A DNA stretch of 64,000 nucleotides from Candidula unifasciata (taxonomy: Eukaryota > Mollusca > Gastropoda > Stylommatophora > Geomitridae): NCBI GenBank assembly GCA_905116865.2, contig CAJHNH020002066.1:26001-90000 (forward strand), in the 5' to 3' direction. The position numbers and the translations under genes were made by a program. The notes beneath the pieces were generated by a model that was not told where the DNA came from, made no database searches, and worked only from the letters and a program-made list of their open reading frames with translations. This document shows positions 45,029 to 55,400 of this stretch, piece by piece; position 1 is the stretch's first letter, and every line of letters begins with the position of its first letter.

Positions 45029-45760
45029 TGTAATGAAATATAGGCAGAAAGGGGTTAAATGAACAAGCATACATTTCAGACCACCACACGGCGTACTAAT
45101 CCATCACTGTGTGAAATGACAGAAATAGGTGATTAGAAAGCCATGGCCTAGCCAGCTATGCAGAACACACCGCCATGACATCTGACAGTGAGGGATGAAA
45201 CATTCGACGAGTGCCCGTGAACTGTGACCAGCGGATGAGATACGTTCATCCAGACGTGACCACCAAAGACAGGTGACAGAGAAGTGATGGAGAAGGTACG
45301 CCAGGAGGAGCGGGAAAGCGGGAAAGCGGGAATAAAGTCAGAGCCAGGGGCTTGAGAAGTTAGTTAGCCCCGGGACCGCTTGAGAGGTTAGTTAGTCCCG
45401 GAACCGCTGGAGAAGACAGTTAGCCACGGAACCGCTTGATAGGACAGGTTAGGAGAAAACTAGTGATTTACTTCGTTTAGAAGGTATATGTTAAACTTGG
45501 AGTTTAGCTAGAACAGTGGTTAAGGAACTCGTAGAGAGTCATACGAATAGCCTGTATCCAGATAATACAGTGTTCATATACTATTGAATTTATGAAGCCT
45601 CTATGACTGGAATATTGTAAATAAACAGCTCTTGTGTAATTGTTACATCACTGGCCTTGTTCTTGAGTACGATTGAAGAGAGATACGAACTATATTCATT
45701 CACTTGGCCGACTTAGGCACATCTATTTCTTGGGGGATGTATAGGCACGACTGTGCCACA
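45029..45760 (+). repeat. 3' LTR of the Gag-Pro element
   Basis: 732 bp. It is identical by eye to the 5' LTR apart from one extra GGGAAAGC unit near 45311-45325. Confidence 0.92.
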
Positions 45761-45948
45761 GGAAGAGGGTGGGATATTGTAATTTCACTAGGTAATTTAA
45801 CGTTCAGTAGTTTGCCACTACACACTGAGAAGCCAGCTCTTCATACCACTGTTTAAACCAATGCAAGGCCCTCTGCTCTCAAATTGCTGGAGGTTGGGAT
45901 CGAACCCAGCACTATGGAAATACGAAGCCACAGACTCTGACTGTTAAA
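45761..45948 (-). mobile_element. SINE-C, part right of the LTR insertion
   Basis: AACGTTCAGTAGTTTGCCACTAC and GGGATCGAACCCAGC continue the SINE-C body and tRNA head, in the orientation of 38675-38766. Confidence 0.6.
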
Positions 45949-45949
45949 A

Positions 45950-46150
45950 GACAATAATTTTACCTATGCAGTAGGGAAAGGCGAGGGCATGGTTGACAGC
46001 ATTAAAACTGGAAGGATAATATTAGGATACGGACATACAGCAATCTATGGGTAATTTATTTACGGCCGAAATATGAGAGAGAGAGAGGGGAGAGAGGGGA
46101 GAGAAAGAGAGAGAGAAGGATAGAGAGAAAGATAAAGAGAGAGAGAGAGA

Positions 46151-46235
<85 letters not shown>

Positions 46236-47200
46236 GTGGATCCTATTGCAGATAACCTTCGTTGTGGAAACAGCACCTAATTGATCGAACAATGAATGAA
46301 ACTTGTTCAATGTTTTAGTACGCTATAAACGGTACAAATCACGAAAATCATAACATCTCGTTTTGCCCGAGATTTCCTGCCACTCCCATTCATGAAATGG
46401 AGATTCCCACGGGCTGTCCTATGTTTTAGGGGTGTCATGATATGCGTTCCTTCGTCTTCGCAGGATAAACACACACCGTGAGGAAAAGTGGCTCCAGTTC
46501 GTCAAGACCCGACACGAAAGTGTGAATATCTCATGTGTGGAGGGTACATTGAGCGACTGTTTTGTGCGTTTGTGTGCGTACGCGCTAGCGTACGTGCGAG
46601 CCAGTGTTTAACTAATTTTTCTTTTCTCTGTCAACTAGGTCTCTTCTACAACCGTAAACGGTTTGAGAACTGGTGACATTTTGCGGCGGTCCTTGCGTCG
46701 ACTAAGTAAGGCCGCAGTGACAGCGATGAACAGCGAACGCACAATGCACGTAACACACACAGTGCGCGGAAAACAGAACGTGCTGGCCGCTCACAATGTG
46801 GAATATAGAACGCTTATATCGTTAGGGGGGAGGGGGGGGGAATGACGTCTCTAGAACATAGACTGAGAAAAATCTCGCCCCTGACGAGATGGGATGATTT
46901 TCGTGATGTGTACCTTATAAAGTGTACACAGGCATCCACGATCATGAATTTATAACGAGAACGCAAAGAGCTCTGGGATGTTTAAATGAATAAATGAAAC
47001 TAACCGTAATTCATTATTAAAGAGACGCGCGTTCACTAATTGATCAAAAAAGATTTTAAAAACAGAAAAAAAAAACTAGTTGTATCAATTTGTTAGTTTG
47101 TGTTTGAATTGACGTAACAAGTGAATGGGAATGATTTTGTTCTTTTCATGTAGGCAAGCACACATTCTAACGAATGGAACGAATTTTGTCTCTACAGGTG
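45950..47200. other. No gene recognised; (GA)n tract
   Basis: Holds a (GA)n microsatellite at about 46074-46234. At 46578-46595 there is a hairpin-forming CGTACGC/GCGTACG. Short frames at 46488-46845 have no known domain. Confidence 0.45.
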
Positions 47201-47201
47201 A

Positions 47202-47487
47202 GCAGCTGACGTGGTGTAGCGGCTAGAGGCTCGCCTGTAGATTTTAAGGTCGTGAGTTTATGTCCTGGTGGAGCCGAGTTTAAAAAAAAATAATAAATGG
47301 CCTTAGCTCCCAGCTTGATCAAGCCTTAAATGGGTACCAGGTAAATTCATTGGAAGTAAAGACGGTCGGCCTGCGGCTTCCCACATCACCCCTCGTGTGC
47401 CGATTGGTCAATAAAATATAGGTCTGGCCTTATATGCCCAATTCGCCAAGAGGTGTGGAAAAAGGGTCATTTTGCTTTACTTACTAG
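47202..47487 (+). mobile_element. SINE-A copy
   Basis: Full-length sense copy from GACGTGGTGTAGCGGCTAGAGGCTCGCC to the TTTGCTTTACTTAC tail. Confidence 0.82.
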
Positions 47488-47569
47488 ATAGAAAGGTGAA
47501 TGGACTGAGTTTTCTATAGACAACAACCAACTCTGAGCATAGTAGATAGGTGCTTTATTAGAAACAAAA

Positions 47570-47830
47570 ACATCGTCACGTTTAACCAGCATATCCCAAG
47601 GGGGAGCTTTAGGTTATATATGTGACTAGGTTTATGTGCGCCATATAAAATGGCTATTAGTATTGCCCGCCACCAACAGCCCTGAAAAGGACTCCTGCAG
47701 TGTCGATGCGAACAAAAGAGACAGGCCCAAATACTGTCCCGATCGTCGACGAATTCGTCTACCGGCTAGCTAATGGGCTACCCGGTCGCCGATGAACTCT
47801 GAGCATATCAGCTACCTCACCTATATAGGA
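47570..47830 (-). repeat. Interspersed repeat family F, copy 3
   Basis: Opposite orientation to copies 1 and 2: GGGGGAGCTTTAGGTTATA, CTGCAGTGTCGATGCGAACAAAAG and GACGAATTCGTCTACCGGC are complements of their blocks. Confidence 0.6.
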
Positions 47831-47974
47831 CTTCTGACTGCCATTGTGCCATTTTAAGGGGCTGGGGGGGGGGGGGGGAGAGAAATGTATGGGATCTTGC
47901 AGTAAAAGTTGTATTGTCTATACACTTCACAAAAAAGGTGATAGGGATACGCTCTCCTTCCTGTAGTGGACAGA

Positions 47975-48275
47975 TGAATTCCACGTGTGGGTTCCGGGGC
48001 CCTATGGGGGGGGGGGGAGAGAATAGACCCGCTGCCCCCTAACAAGCATTTTATAATAGTAAACTAATTAGGGATGTATCCTTCGAAATCGAAGAGCATC
48101 TGCCTGACAGGCGAGGAACTAACAGTCTGCATAATATGAGCCAGAACTGTAAATCAAATATGCACTCAACTCAAGTTCTGGAACAAGACCGAAGTCCACA
48201 AACTGGACGAACAACCTAGAGCTTGTCTACCAGAGTTCACAGTCAGTGAAACGTAAAGAAGACAACTGCATTATT
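47975..48275 (+). repeat. Interspersed repeat family E copy
   Basis: CCCTAACAAGCATT, GGCGAGGAACTAACAGTCTGC, AAGTTCTGG and TTCACAGTCAGTGAAAC, then GAAGAC. It includes the GGTTCCGGGGCCCTA block shared with 18100-18120. Confidence 0.6.
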
Positions 48276-48675
48276 CTAAATACCCGTTGAGAGGACACAA
48301 AAAGGTCGCGAACAGTGCATTCCCTGACGTTGATGTAACATCGTCCTGGTATCTCAGAGGTACATGACCTCCTATGAGGATAGAGTCACACAACAGATAC
48401 CAACGTTTGGAGTGGGTAATAACATCTCTGCGCACACACTGCGTCCTGCTCCCTGAGTTGGCCTGATCAAAGTCTCTAGAGAATCATCGGGTATCCTGTT
48501 GCAAGACTGGGTCCACCTCGAGTAGGTAATATTATAGGATCAAAATCTCTTTCCAGCTGGAGTGTGAATTTAGACGGAACAGCTATAAAACCTGGTGCTT
48601 TACAGGGAACTTACTTTTGCTACTTTTATTTTCTTTTGCTTTGAGTGAAATACTCTGGATTTATTACATAAGGTT
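48276..48675. other. No gene seen
   Basis: Unassigned flank of RTE family 2. Confidence 0.4.
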
Positions 48676-48687
48676 ATCTTATATCAA
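48676..48687. repeat. Target-site duplication of RTE family 2, left
   Basis: ATCTTATATCAA, an exact match to 58297-58308. Confidence 0.88.
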
Positions 48688-48690
48688 CGG

Positions 48691-49329
48691 GTGATACCCG
48701 ACCGTCATCCAGCTACTGTAGAAAAAGTAAATCATAGAAACATCATAAATATTGGTACATGGAATGTCAGAACACTCGTACAAAACGGAAAGTTGGAAAA
48801 CATCAAGATGGAAATGAAAAGAATGAACATCAACATATTAGGAATTAGTGAAATGCGATGGCCAGGAACAGGTGAAAAGTATTCAGATCAGTATAGAATT
48901 ATTTACTCGGGTGGGAAGGAATATAGTAAAGGAGTTGATATTATTTTGGATCAAAAGAACTCAAAAACTGTGACAGGATTTAGGACAATAACAGATAGAG
49001 TACTATTAGTACAACTTCGCGGCAGACCGTTTGACATCAACTTAGTACAGATTTATGCCCCAACAGCAGATAGTTCAGAGGAAGATATTGACGCATTTTA
49101 TGACGAGTTAGACATGGCTGTTGATCATTGCAAAAATTGTGAAGTAGCAATGGTACTTGGAGATTTCAACGCGAAAAAAGGAAGTGAAAAAGTGTACGGA
49201 ATAACGGGTGGCTATGGCCTAGGAGAAAAGAATGTGAGAGGTGACAGATTAATAGCATGGGCTGAGTCACGCAGCATGATAATAGGTAACACCTGGTTTA
49301 AACACCATCCTCGAAGATTGTGGACTTAA
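48691..49329 (+). pseudogene. RTE family 2: endonuclease, N-terminal part
   Basis: A 212-codon frame opened by GTG, with no early ATG. GTWNVRTL (near residues 22-29), LGISEMRWPG, VQIYAPTA and VLGDFNAKKG (near residue 156) are EEP endonuclease catalytic motifs. It ends at RRLWT plus TAA because of a frame break, and the continuation is in the frame starting at 49320. It differs clearly from the RTE at 2746-6120 (roughly half identical by eye), so it is a distinct family. Confidence 0.87.
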
Positions 49330-50425
49330 GTCCTGGTGATAATGTCCGCAATCAGATTGATTATATTTTGATTTCAAGAAGATTCAGGAGCAGCTTAGTT
49401 GGAGCAAAAACCAGACCTGAAGCAGACTGCTTTAGTGACCATGTTCCAGTTGTAGGAAAAATTAGAATAAAACTAAAGAACATCAGAAAAACACCACAGA
49501 ACATCAAGTTAAATTTAGGAATTCTTAGAACGGATAAAGAAATTAAGGACCAGTACAATGTCACTGTACAAAACCGGTATAATGCAATGGAAATTATACA
49601 GACTATTGATGAACAATGGGATATGTTGCGTGAGTCAATTCAGCAGACATCTAAAGAGACGATTCCACCAACCCATAGAGTTGCAAAAAAGAAATGTATG
49701 TCAACCGAAATTCTGCAGTTGATGGATGAAAGAAGGAAGAAAAAGAATGATAAAGAAGAATACTCTAGAATACAAAAAGAAATAATGAACAAATGCAAAG
49801 TGGCTAAAGAAGCCTGGCTGAATCAAATGTGTACAGAGATTGGGGAAAACAACAGGATTGACTCACATTCCATGTACCAAAAGATAAATATGTTAACAGG
49901 AAAGATGACACGTAACAGCACTAGATGTTTGAAATCAAAAGATGGTTACTTATTAATGGGACATAGTAATATAATTAACAGATGGACAGAGTATATAGGG
50001 GAATTGTATAATGATAATAGACCAGATGTAGAACTGCAGACCAACAATGATGGTCCACCAATAATGACTCCAGAAGTTGAGGATGCAATACATCATATGA
50101 AGAAAGGAAAAGCACCCGGACCAGACAACATCTCACTGGAAGAAATCGAAGCACTTGGAGATTTTGGAATTGAAATAATAACTTAACTTTTAAATGGTAT
50201 TTATAATAGTGGCTATATTCCAAATGACCTTTTAAAATCCATATTTATAGCTCTGCCTAAGAAACCAGGCACTATAAAATGTGAAGACCATCGCACAATA
50301 GGTCTTATGAGTCACATGACTAAGATTTTGCTGAGAATAATTATGAGAAAAATAAGAAACAAAATTAAACCAGAAATCAGCGATGAACAATGTGGATTTT
50401 TAGAAGGAAAAGGTACAAACAATGC
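49320..50425 (+). pseudogene. RTE family 2: endonuclease end, linker and first RT blocks
   Basis: Starts in a shifted frame with DLSPGDNVRNQIDYILISRR, then the EEP histidine motif FSDHVPVVGK, a basic linker, and RT block KKGKAPGPDNIS. A TAA at 50184-50186 truncates it, but the same frame resumes with LLNGIYNSGYIP, IALPKKPG and DHRTIGLMSHMTKILLRIIM to CGFLEGKGTNNAV, where the LTR element cuts in at 50426. It thus carries a nonsense codon as well as a frame break and an insertion. Confidence 0.87.
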
Positions 50426-52550
50426 TGTCGCGCGCCCACGTGGGTAAATACACTGAAATAGTGAGGGTGTGGGTTTGAACCTTAACAATGCCCACCCACG
50501 TGAGAAACTGGACTATTATCTAAGCTATGTTGATCCTAGACAGTCCTGGATAGCCAAGAAAACAGCGAGTGGCTCGTTCCATGAAATGAAAGTTGCTGTA
50601 CTTGTATCCACAGGAGTAGGAGAAGGGATAGATAGATTTCTGGATACCCCCACTATGAAATAATCCAGGTGCTCATTTAACCCCTGCGACTGGTCTCCTC
50701 TCCTGGCATTACTTAAAAGCCCCCATCAAGTGATTTAAATATTTGTTAGCTGAAGTAAACTAATATGCACAAAGACACTTGAACCTAAGTACACAATTTA
50801 CTCAAGTAATGTTGTTACGACATCAAAAAGATTTATTTAATAAATCGAAATTAAAATACAATGAACTTGTTTAGGCTAGTAGAGTTGGAATGATGTTATA
50901 GATGACATTAAAGTTGTACATAACTTAGCTCATCAGGACAGTTCTCGGCTTAAGACCCTGCCTATCTTTTCCAGTTTGTCGTCCTCACTGCTTTCTGCAG
51001 GTCGTTACACTCGACGGTCGGCAAATAATGGATGCCTACTAGTCCCTGCCCAATGTGGGAACTGGAGAATGAAGAAACAAGCGCATATTTGTAGTATCTG
51101 CTCTAGATTACACTAAGCATGTATATTATACTAACATCAAGCATGTTTATTTAAATAAAACATTTCATCTCTCCCTCATGCTCACATTCACTCCTGTCCA
51201 ATTTGGAAGGGCTTATGTCTCACATTCCAACTGTTACATCTTCTGCCTTCCTCTACACGTCCTGTAATGATAGTCAAGTCTTCTACGTCAGGTGCCAGCT
51301 CTCGTACAGACTCAAAATGACAATCAGTCAGACAGAACCAGTTCTGGAATCTATGCTTGGAACAATCGACGCGCCCAGAAAGCTAACAATAGTTCTGGGG
51401 CGAATCAAATAACAAATCTCGTGGATTTACTCTCCGGGATCAATCTCCGCATTAGCCTCCCGAGAGTTAAACACATTTCAGTGTGTTAGCTGTATGCAAT
51501 ACAGATTCACATTAACCACACGTGAAAAGATTGCCAAAGTTATCTTCACGCTTGTGATTTCAAAAACATGATAGTTCATTAAATTTCAATGGCAACAACA
51601 TTTAGGTTTTACAACATTGAAACACATGTGCACGAAAAACATTCATGACACTATAAAATAGGAAATAAAGCAATGTGACAGTGCCCTACGAGAATGAAGA
51701 AATGTCCGCCTAGGAGTACTACAAAGTGATGAAGACACACACTTGAGTAAAAAGACAGTTAGATCTCTATCATAAAATATAGATTTAACCTAATGTCGAT
51801 CTTACCTGGAAAAATGAAACCACGATGCCAAAAGTTCTGTCTCAAGCTTAGGTTAAGCCCAACAGATGGCATGTGCTCGACAGGATCTCATTTACCAGAC
51901 CTATAGTTCACCCCTTTATAACTTTTATCAAGCTCCTCCTACATTACGCCTAAAATCATTCTCATTCAGGGATATATCACAGCTCCTCCCTGTGGGTGTA
52001 TATTCACTGTCAGTCCGTGACTGTACAACAATTGTTTGAATTCCCACGCTCACATTCTACAGGTTCAATTAAGCTGGTCCCAGCTAATAGGCCTAGTCAC
52101 ACCTCCAGCCTACTTCACCTGTCATCACAATAAAATCCGACTTCGTCAATTCTTCTGCCAACACTTTCCGCTCACTGTGTCAATAGTGACCGTCGGACCT
52201 GCCGTCGAGTTAGGTAACCTCAGGGGGAATTAATCACAATTAGCCGGAGTTAGCTGCTCCTAAAAGTCTGGCTACGAGATAAAATATCTGACCCCAACAG
52301 ATGGTGTGCAAATCTCCAGTCAGTAAGTCTGCTTGGTCAGTCTTATCTCTGTACCTCAACACTTAACAACTGGGAAAAAGTTTTAGTGTGTGATATCGCC
52401 AACATCCCAGGAGAATTAAATGCTTGTTTATTTCGCCTACTTAGATTAAGGATGTATCCAAATCCCTATTTTCCTGTATACTTTCAAAATACGAAGAAAT
52501 AAAAGTAGGTTGAGGAAAGACATTCTGAAGTCACCGCGCGTATTGTCACA
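50426..52550 (-). repeat. 3' LTR of the long-LTR element
   Basis: Complete copy. The inner boundary is set by TGTGACAATA (minus) next to a purine tract, the outer by ...GCGCGACA. Small frames within it recur in the other LTR and have no domains. Confidence 0.85.
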
Positions 52551-52565
52551 GAGCCTCTCCCTTAA
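52551..52565 (-). promoter_or_regulatory. Probable polypurine tract
   Basis: Minus strand CTTAAGGGAGAGGCTC ends directly at the LTR start TGTGAC. This is the expected place for plus-strand DNA priming. Confidence 0.7.
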
Positions 52566-52626
52566 GTTCGGTCACCCTGACCGCACATCAGCACGCTCTG
52601 TGGCTTCCAAGAATTTCAAGTCCTCC

Positions 52627-52893
52627 TTAGCATAACTGCCCATAAGTTTTCTGTTTCCAGTATTCTTTATGGCAGTGGGAATTCCTGCACTCGTCTGCAG
52701 ATATCCCATGTCCTTTCATCCAGGATAATTCAATACTGTCATTGATCCTGGTAATGAGCGGGTATTCCAAGCAGTCGCTCGGTAATGTCCCTTTGTCCGG
52801 AGGTTCCTCCTTCCATCGGATAATCAAAGATCCATGCTTTGTCAACGGGACTCCTCTGCGCCGTTGACTGACAACCTCTGTGCGTTTCCTCAC
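52627..52893 (-). CDS. Unrecognised frame in the long-LTR element
   Basis: 88 codons, with basic (RKRTEVVSQRRRG) and Cys/His-containing (HGISADECRNSHCHKEYW) parts. It lies downstream of the acidic frame and may be its continuation after a break. I cannot name it. Confidence 0.35.
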   Translation of the reverse strand: MRKRTEVVSQRRRGVPLTKHGSLIIRWKEEPPDKGTLPSDCLEYPLITRINDSIELSWMKGHGISADECRNSHCHKEYWKQKTYGQLC

Positions 52894-52981
52894 TTCGCCG
52901 CGCCCTATCTGCCTAGGGAGAGCCTGAAGTGTTCTACTAAAAGGATTAGTTGCAGTCAGGTTGGATCCTCTTTTCTTCCGT

Positions 52982-53974
52982 CTACAGATCCTTGAAAAAA
53001 TCTGTTACAAATCTCCTCTTAAAACGAGGGATATCTTCACTCATCGTGATCCCACGAAGTGAGTGCCACTTACCACTAACAATTTCTCTGAAGAGTGTCC
53101 ATTTGTTGCCTCTTCGGTGCATTCTGTCTTTACCTAGCCAAATTGTCAGGGTGGAATTGTCTTTAACAAAGATCAGTCCAGAGTCAGAGCACGAAATTAA
53201 GTCAGGGTATACAGTCAAATCAGTAAAAAACTCAGGGTTTCCTGTAGACTGTAAAGTGGGATTTCTTCGCAATGAAGTTTCCACCATCAGCTGAGATACT
53301 CCTGTCACTTCCTTCGAAGCAAAGAGTACTTCAAGACCAGAATGTTGGGGTTCCCTACTATTCATGGCTTGTTCTGCTTCAGGGTCCTTCATCAGAAGTA
53401 TCCCTGTCGCCCCAGCTGTACAAGGCAGCAGAGACAAGTTGTCTCCCTGCTCACGAAAAGTATTTTCTTCTTCGATAATGGCAAACACTTCTGTCTGTCC
53501 ATTATCGACGTGCACAGGCCTAGCAGAATTGTCCTGTTTATGTCGAGTCTCTAAGATCGTCAAGACGTCCAGGGAACTCTCCTCCTCATCTGCTATATTC
53601 ACATTGGTCTGGCTTTCATATGCCAAGTCCAGTGAAAGCAAATCAGGAGGTGTGTTGCCGCCATCGCAGTCAACTCCTTCGGGTGCAAAGTCAGAACTAA
53701 CACATTCCATTAGGCATGCGGCCGCATCCAAGGAAATAGGGGACACAGGTTCAGCGTTATTCCCTACATCAGTCTGCTTTAATTCCTCTTCTTGCATGAA
53801 GGGACCAAAGGGGATATGGGAGTTGGGTAAGTCTTTGCCCTCGTCCTCATTAATGTCTGGTGTGTCAGTCGAACCGCTATGTCTACGGTTACAACCGTTA
53901 TCACGCTTGTCACTACTGTCAGGTTCGCTCTCATTTATCTCGTCTGAGGTAATGGGAGTAAGGGGTTCCAGCAA
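52982..53974 (-). CDS. Acidic protein of unknown function in the long-LTR element
   Basis: 330 codons. The first ~250 residues are acidic and Ser/Pro/Asp-rich with little predicted order; the last ~90 (FFTDLTVYPDLISCSDSG to FKRRFVTDFFKDL) look globular and end basic. No Gag capsid, zinc knuckle, protease or RT motif is visible. It lies about 100 bp downstream of the coiled-coil frame. A near-repeat around AGCAATGTAGATCTGGT (53970-53990 and 54055-54075) separates the two, so they could once have been one reading frame split by a ~90-bp duplication. The product might be an altered Gag or an unrelated accessory protein. Confidence 0.5.
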   Translation of the reverse strand: MLEPLTPITSDEINESEPDSSDKRDNGCNRRHSGSTDTPDINEDEGKDLPNSHIPFGPFMQEEELKQTDVGNNAEPVSPISLDAAACLMECVSSDFAPEGVDCDGGNTPPDLLSLDLAYESQTNVNIADEEESSLDVLTILETRHKQDNSARPVHVDNGQTEVFAIIEEENTFREQGDNLSLLPCTAGATGILLMKDPEAEQAMNSREPQHSGLEVLFASKEVTGVSQLMVETSLRRNPTLQSTGNPEFFTDLTVYPDLISCSDSGLIFVKDNSTLTIWLGKDRMHRRGNKWTLFREIVSGKWHSLRGITMSEDIPRFKRRFVTDFFKDL

Positions 53975-54077
53975 TGTAGATCTGGTCCCTTTAGAAGATT
54001 TCTGCTTCTTGTTCCATCTTTTCCTTTTAGGCTTAAGAATGGAAGTAAGGGGTCCAGCAATGTAGATCTGGTTATCC

Positions 54078-54686
54078 CTAAAGAAGAGTTCTCCTTGTTG
54101 CCTCTTTTCTCTGTAGGAATAAGAGGTGTGAGATACTGTCCTCCGTTTTTATGTTTTCTTCCTTAGCTGTTGAAGTTGGCCAAGGAGTGCACACCTCAAT
54201 GGTTAGATAGTGGGCCCCCACCATATCTGTTTGAGTTTCAGCCTGAGGTAATGGTTTTTCCTCGCATATACTCGCAGTTTCCTCAACGCTAATGTTTTCT
54301 GCTTGCTGTTTTATCCTATCTTTTTCTGCCCTCTCAAGTAGCAGTTTTCGATGAATTTCTTCACTCTTACGCCGCATCCTTTCAGCAAATCCTTCCTGAA
54401 TACACTCTATCTCTCTTTCTAATTCTTCTCTTATAAGCTGTATGTCTCTTTCATACTCTACTTTCCTTAGCTGTTCCTCTCTTTCATACTCTTCTTTCCT
54501 AAGCTGTTCCTGCCTATTATATTCTTCTAGCTCCAACTGGCGCTTTTTCTCTGCAGCATTACGGGCAACCATATAATCAAAAGTATCCATCTGGCATTTA
54601 ATATATGTTTCTAACTGTGCCCCTACTCTACCCTCAGCTATCCCGAATTTCCTTACATCTTTTTGGTACTCGGTACGTAAGTCCAT
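54078..54686 (-). CDS. Coiled-coil Gag-like N-terminal protein
   Basis: 202 codons starting MDLRTEYQKDVRKFGI. Residues ~50-140 are a strongly charged coiled coil (repeated R-K-E-E-Y-E-R-E-E-Q-L and related heptads). Gypsy-type Gag proteins in arthropods and molluscs often begin with a short domain followed by such a Glu/Arg-rich coil, and the position just after the primer site and leader fits gag. The capsid domain that should follow is absent. The frame ends in RRTLL before the duplicated segment at about 53950-54075. Confidence 0.6.
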   Translation of the reverse strand: MDLRTEYQKDVRKFGIAEGRVGAQLETYIKCQMDTFDYMVARNAAEKKRQLELEEYNRQEQLRKEEYEREEQLRKVEYERDIQLIREELEREIECIQEGFAERMRRKSEEIHRKLLLERAEKDRIKQQAENISVEETASICEEKPLPQAETQTDMVGAHYLTIEVCTPWPTSTAKEENIKTEDSISHLLFLQRKEATRRTLL

Positions 54687-54689
54687 TCT

Positions 54690-55380
54690 CTATCTATCAG
54701 GTCTATCCAGAGATAAATATGATACTTCCTCGAGTCAGGATAAGAAGGATATGTCAGAGCAAAGTACAGTGAACTGGGCACCAGAGTAGACTATGACAGC
54801 CGCACAAAGATGTATATGATGCAAAGCAGCCTACCAGAATAACAGCCTATAGAATACTATAGCAGCAAAAAGACAAGCCTATCAATGATCAAAGCGATGT
54901 TACACTCAGTCACTAATTATTAATCTCAATGATATGATGTCAGCATGTAATATGTTCTACAATCTATATCAAATGAAATATGCAAGCAAAAAAAAATCAT
55001 CAATTCATCAACTCTAACTAAGCACTATAGATTACACATTGATCAATGTTCATGAAATGTTCAATGATAGACAGTTAACTCATATGATTTCATCAATTAA
55101 TTACTTTTACAGTTATTATAATTTTAATCTTCCCAGTTACCAATTACTAAGTATGATTTTAGTCTAAGAACTGGGTGAAGAGTTAAAATGAAATCTATGA
55201 AATTAAACTTTTATTCGTTAGTCTAGGGTCTGCCGGGTTTGATCGCTGGCGGGACGCCACTTGTGTCAGGTTTTAATTCTAGAGAGCGACACAATTGTTA
55301 CGTGATGTTATAAACCCCGAGACGAGATACCCAATTGTCGCTCGATGTTATATGCCGGGAAGATTCCCAGACGAGATAAA
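54690..55380 (-). other. Leader of the long-LTR element
   Basis: Noncoding on inspection. Near 55275-55400, related blocks (CAATTGT, GATGTTATA, GACGAGAT) occur two to three times, suggesting imperfect tandem structure next to the primer site. Confidence 0.5.
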
Positions 55381-55398
55381 ATCCCGGACGAGCCCCCA
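55381..55398 (-). promoter_or_regulatory. tRNA-Pro primer-binding site
   Basis: The minus strand reads TGGGGGCTCGTCCGGGAT, the complement of the 3' 18 nt of tRNA-Pro, the same site used by murine leukaemia-type retroviruses. It lies two bases from the end of the LTR (55401), the normal position. This sets the element's orientation as minus. Confidence 0.9.
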
Positions 55399-55400
55399 AT

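Larger units (their letters stand above)
38767..45760 (+). mobile_element. Gag-protease LTR retrotransposon without reverse transcriptase or integrase
   Basis: A 6994-bp element with direct LTRs at 38767-39490 and 45029-45760, each beginning TGTAATG and ending GCCACA, flanked by GGAA (38763-38766 and 45761-45764). By eye the LTRs differ only by one extra 8-bp unit in the right one, which implies a recent insertion. The 5.5 kb internal part has a tandem-repeat leader, gag, a protease fused to a long unknown tail, and about 1.6 kb with no large frame. There is no YxDD, RNase H or integrase HHCC/DDE motif in any frame, so it must be moved by another element's enzymes. Gag and protease resemble the Gypsy/Metaviridae type. 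Confidence 0.92.

Noticed and set aside
46620..46680. Possible host exon preceded by a TTTTCTTTTCTCTGTCAACTAG acceptor-like stretch
   Set aside because: No recognisable peptide downstream and no matching donor; too weak without transcript data.
50469..50663. Repeated small proteins in the 2.1 kb LTRs (also 51203-51489, 55444-55638, 56177-56463)
   Set aside because: Identity between copies follows from LTR duplication; no domain, and antisense to the element.
53364..54065. 233-codon plus-strand frame
   Set aside because: Antisense to the acidic frame of the LTR element, whose orientation is fixed by the primer site and purine tract; Ser/Leu-rich as expected of a shadow.
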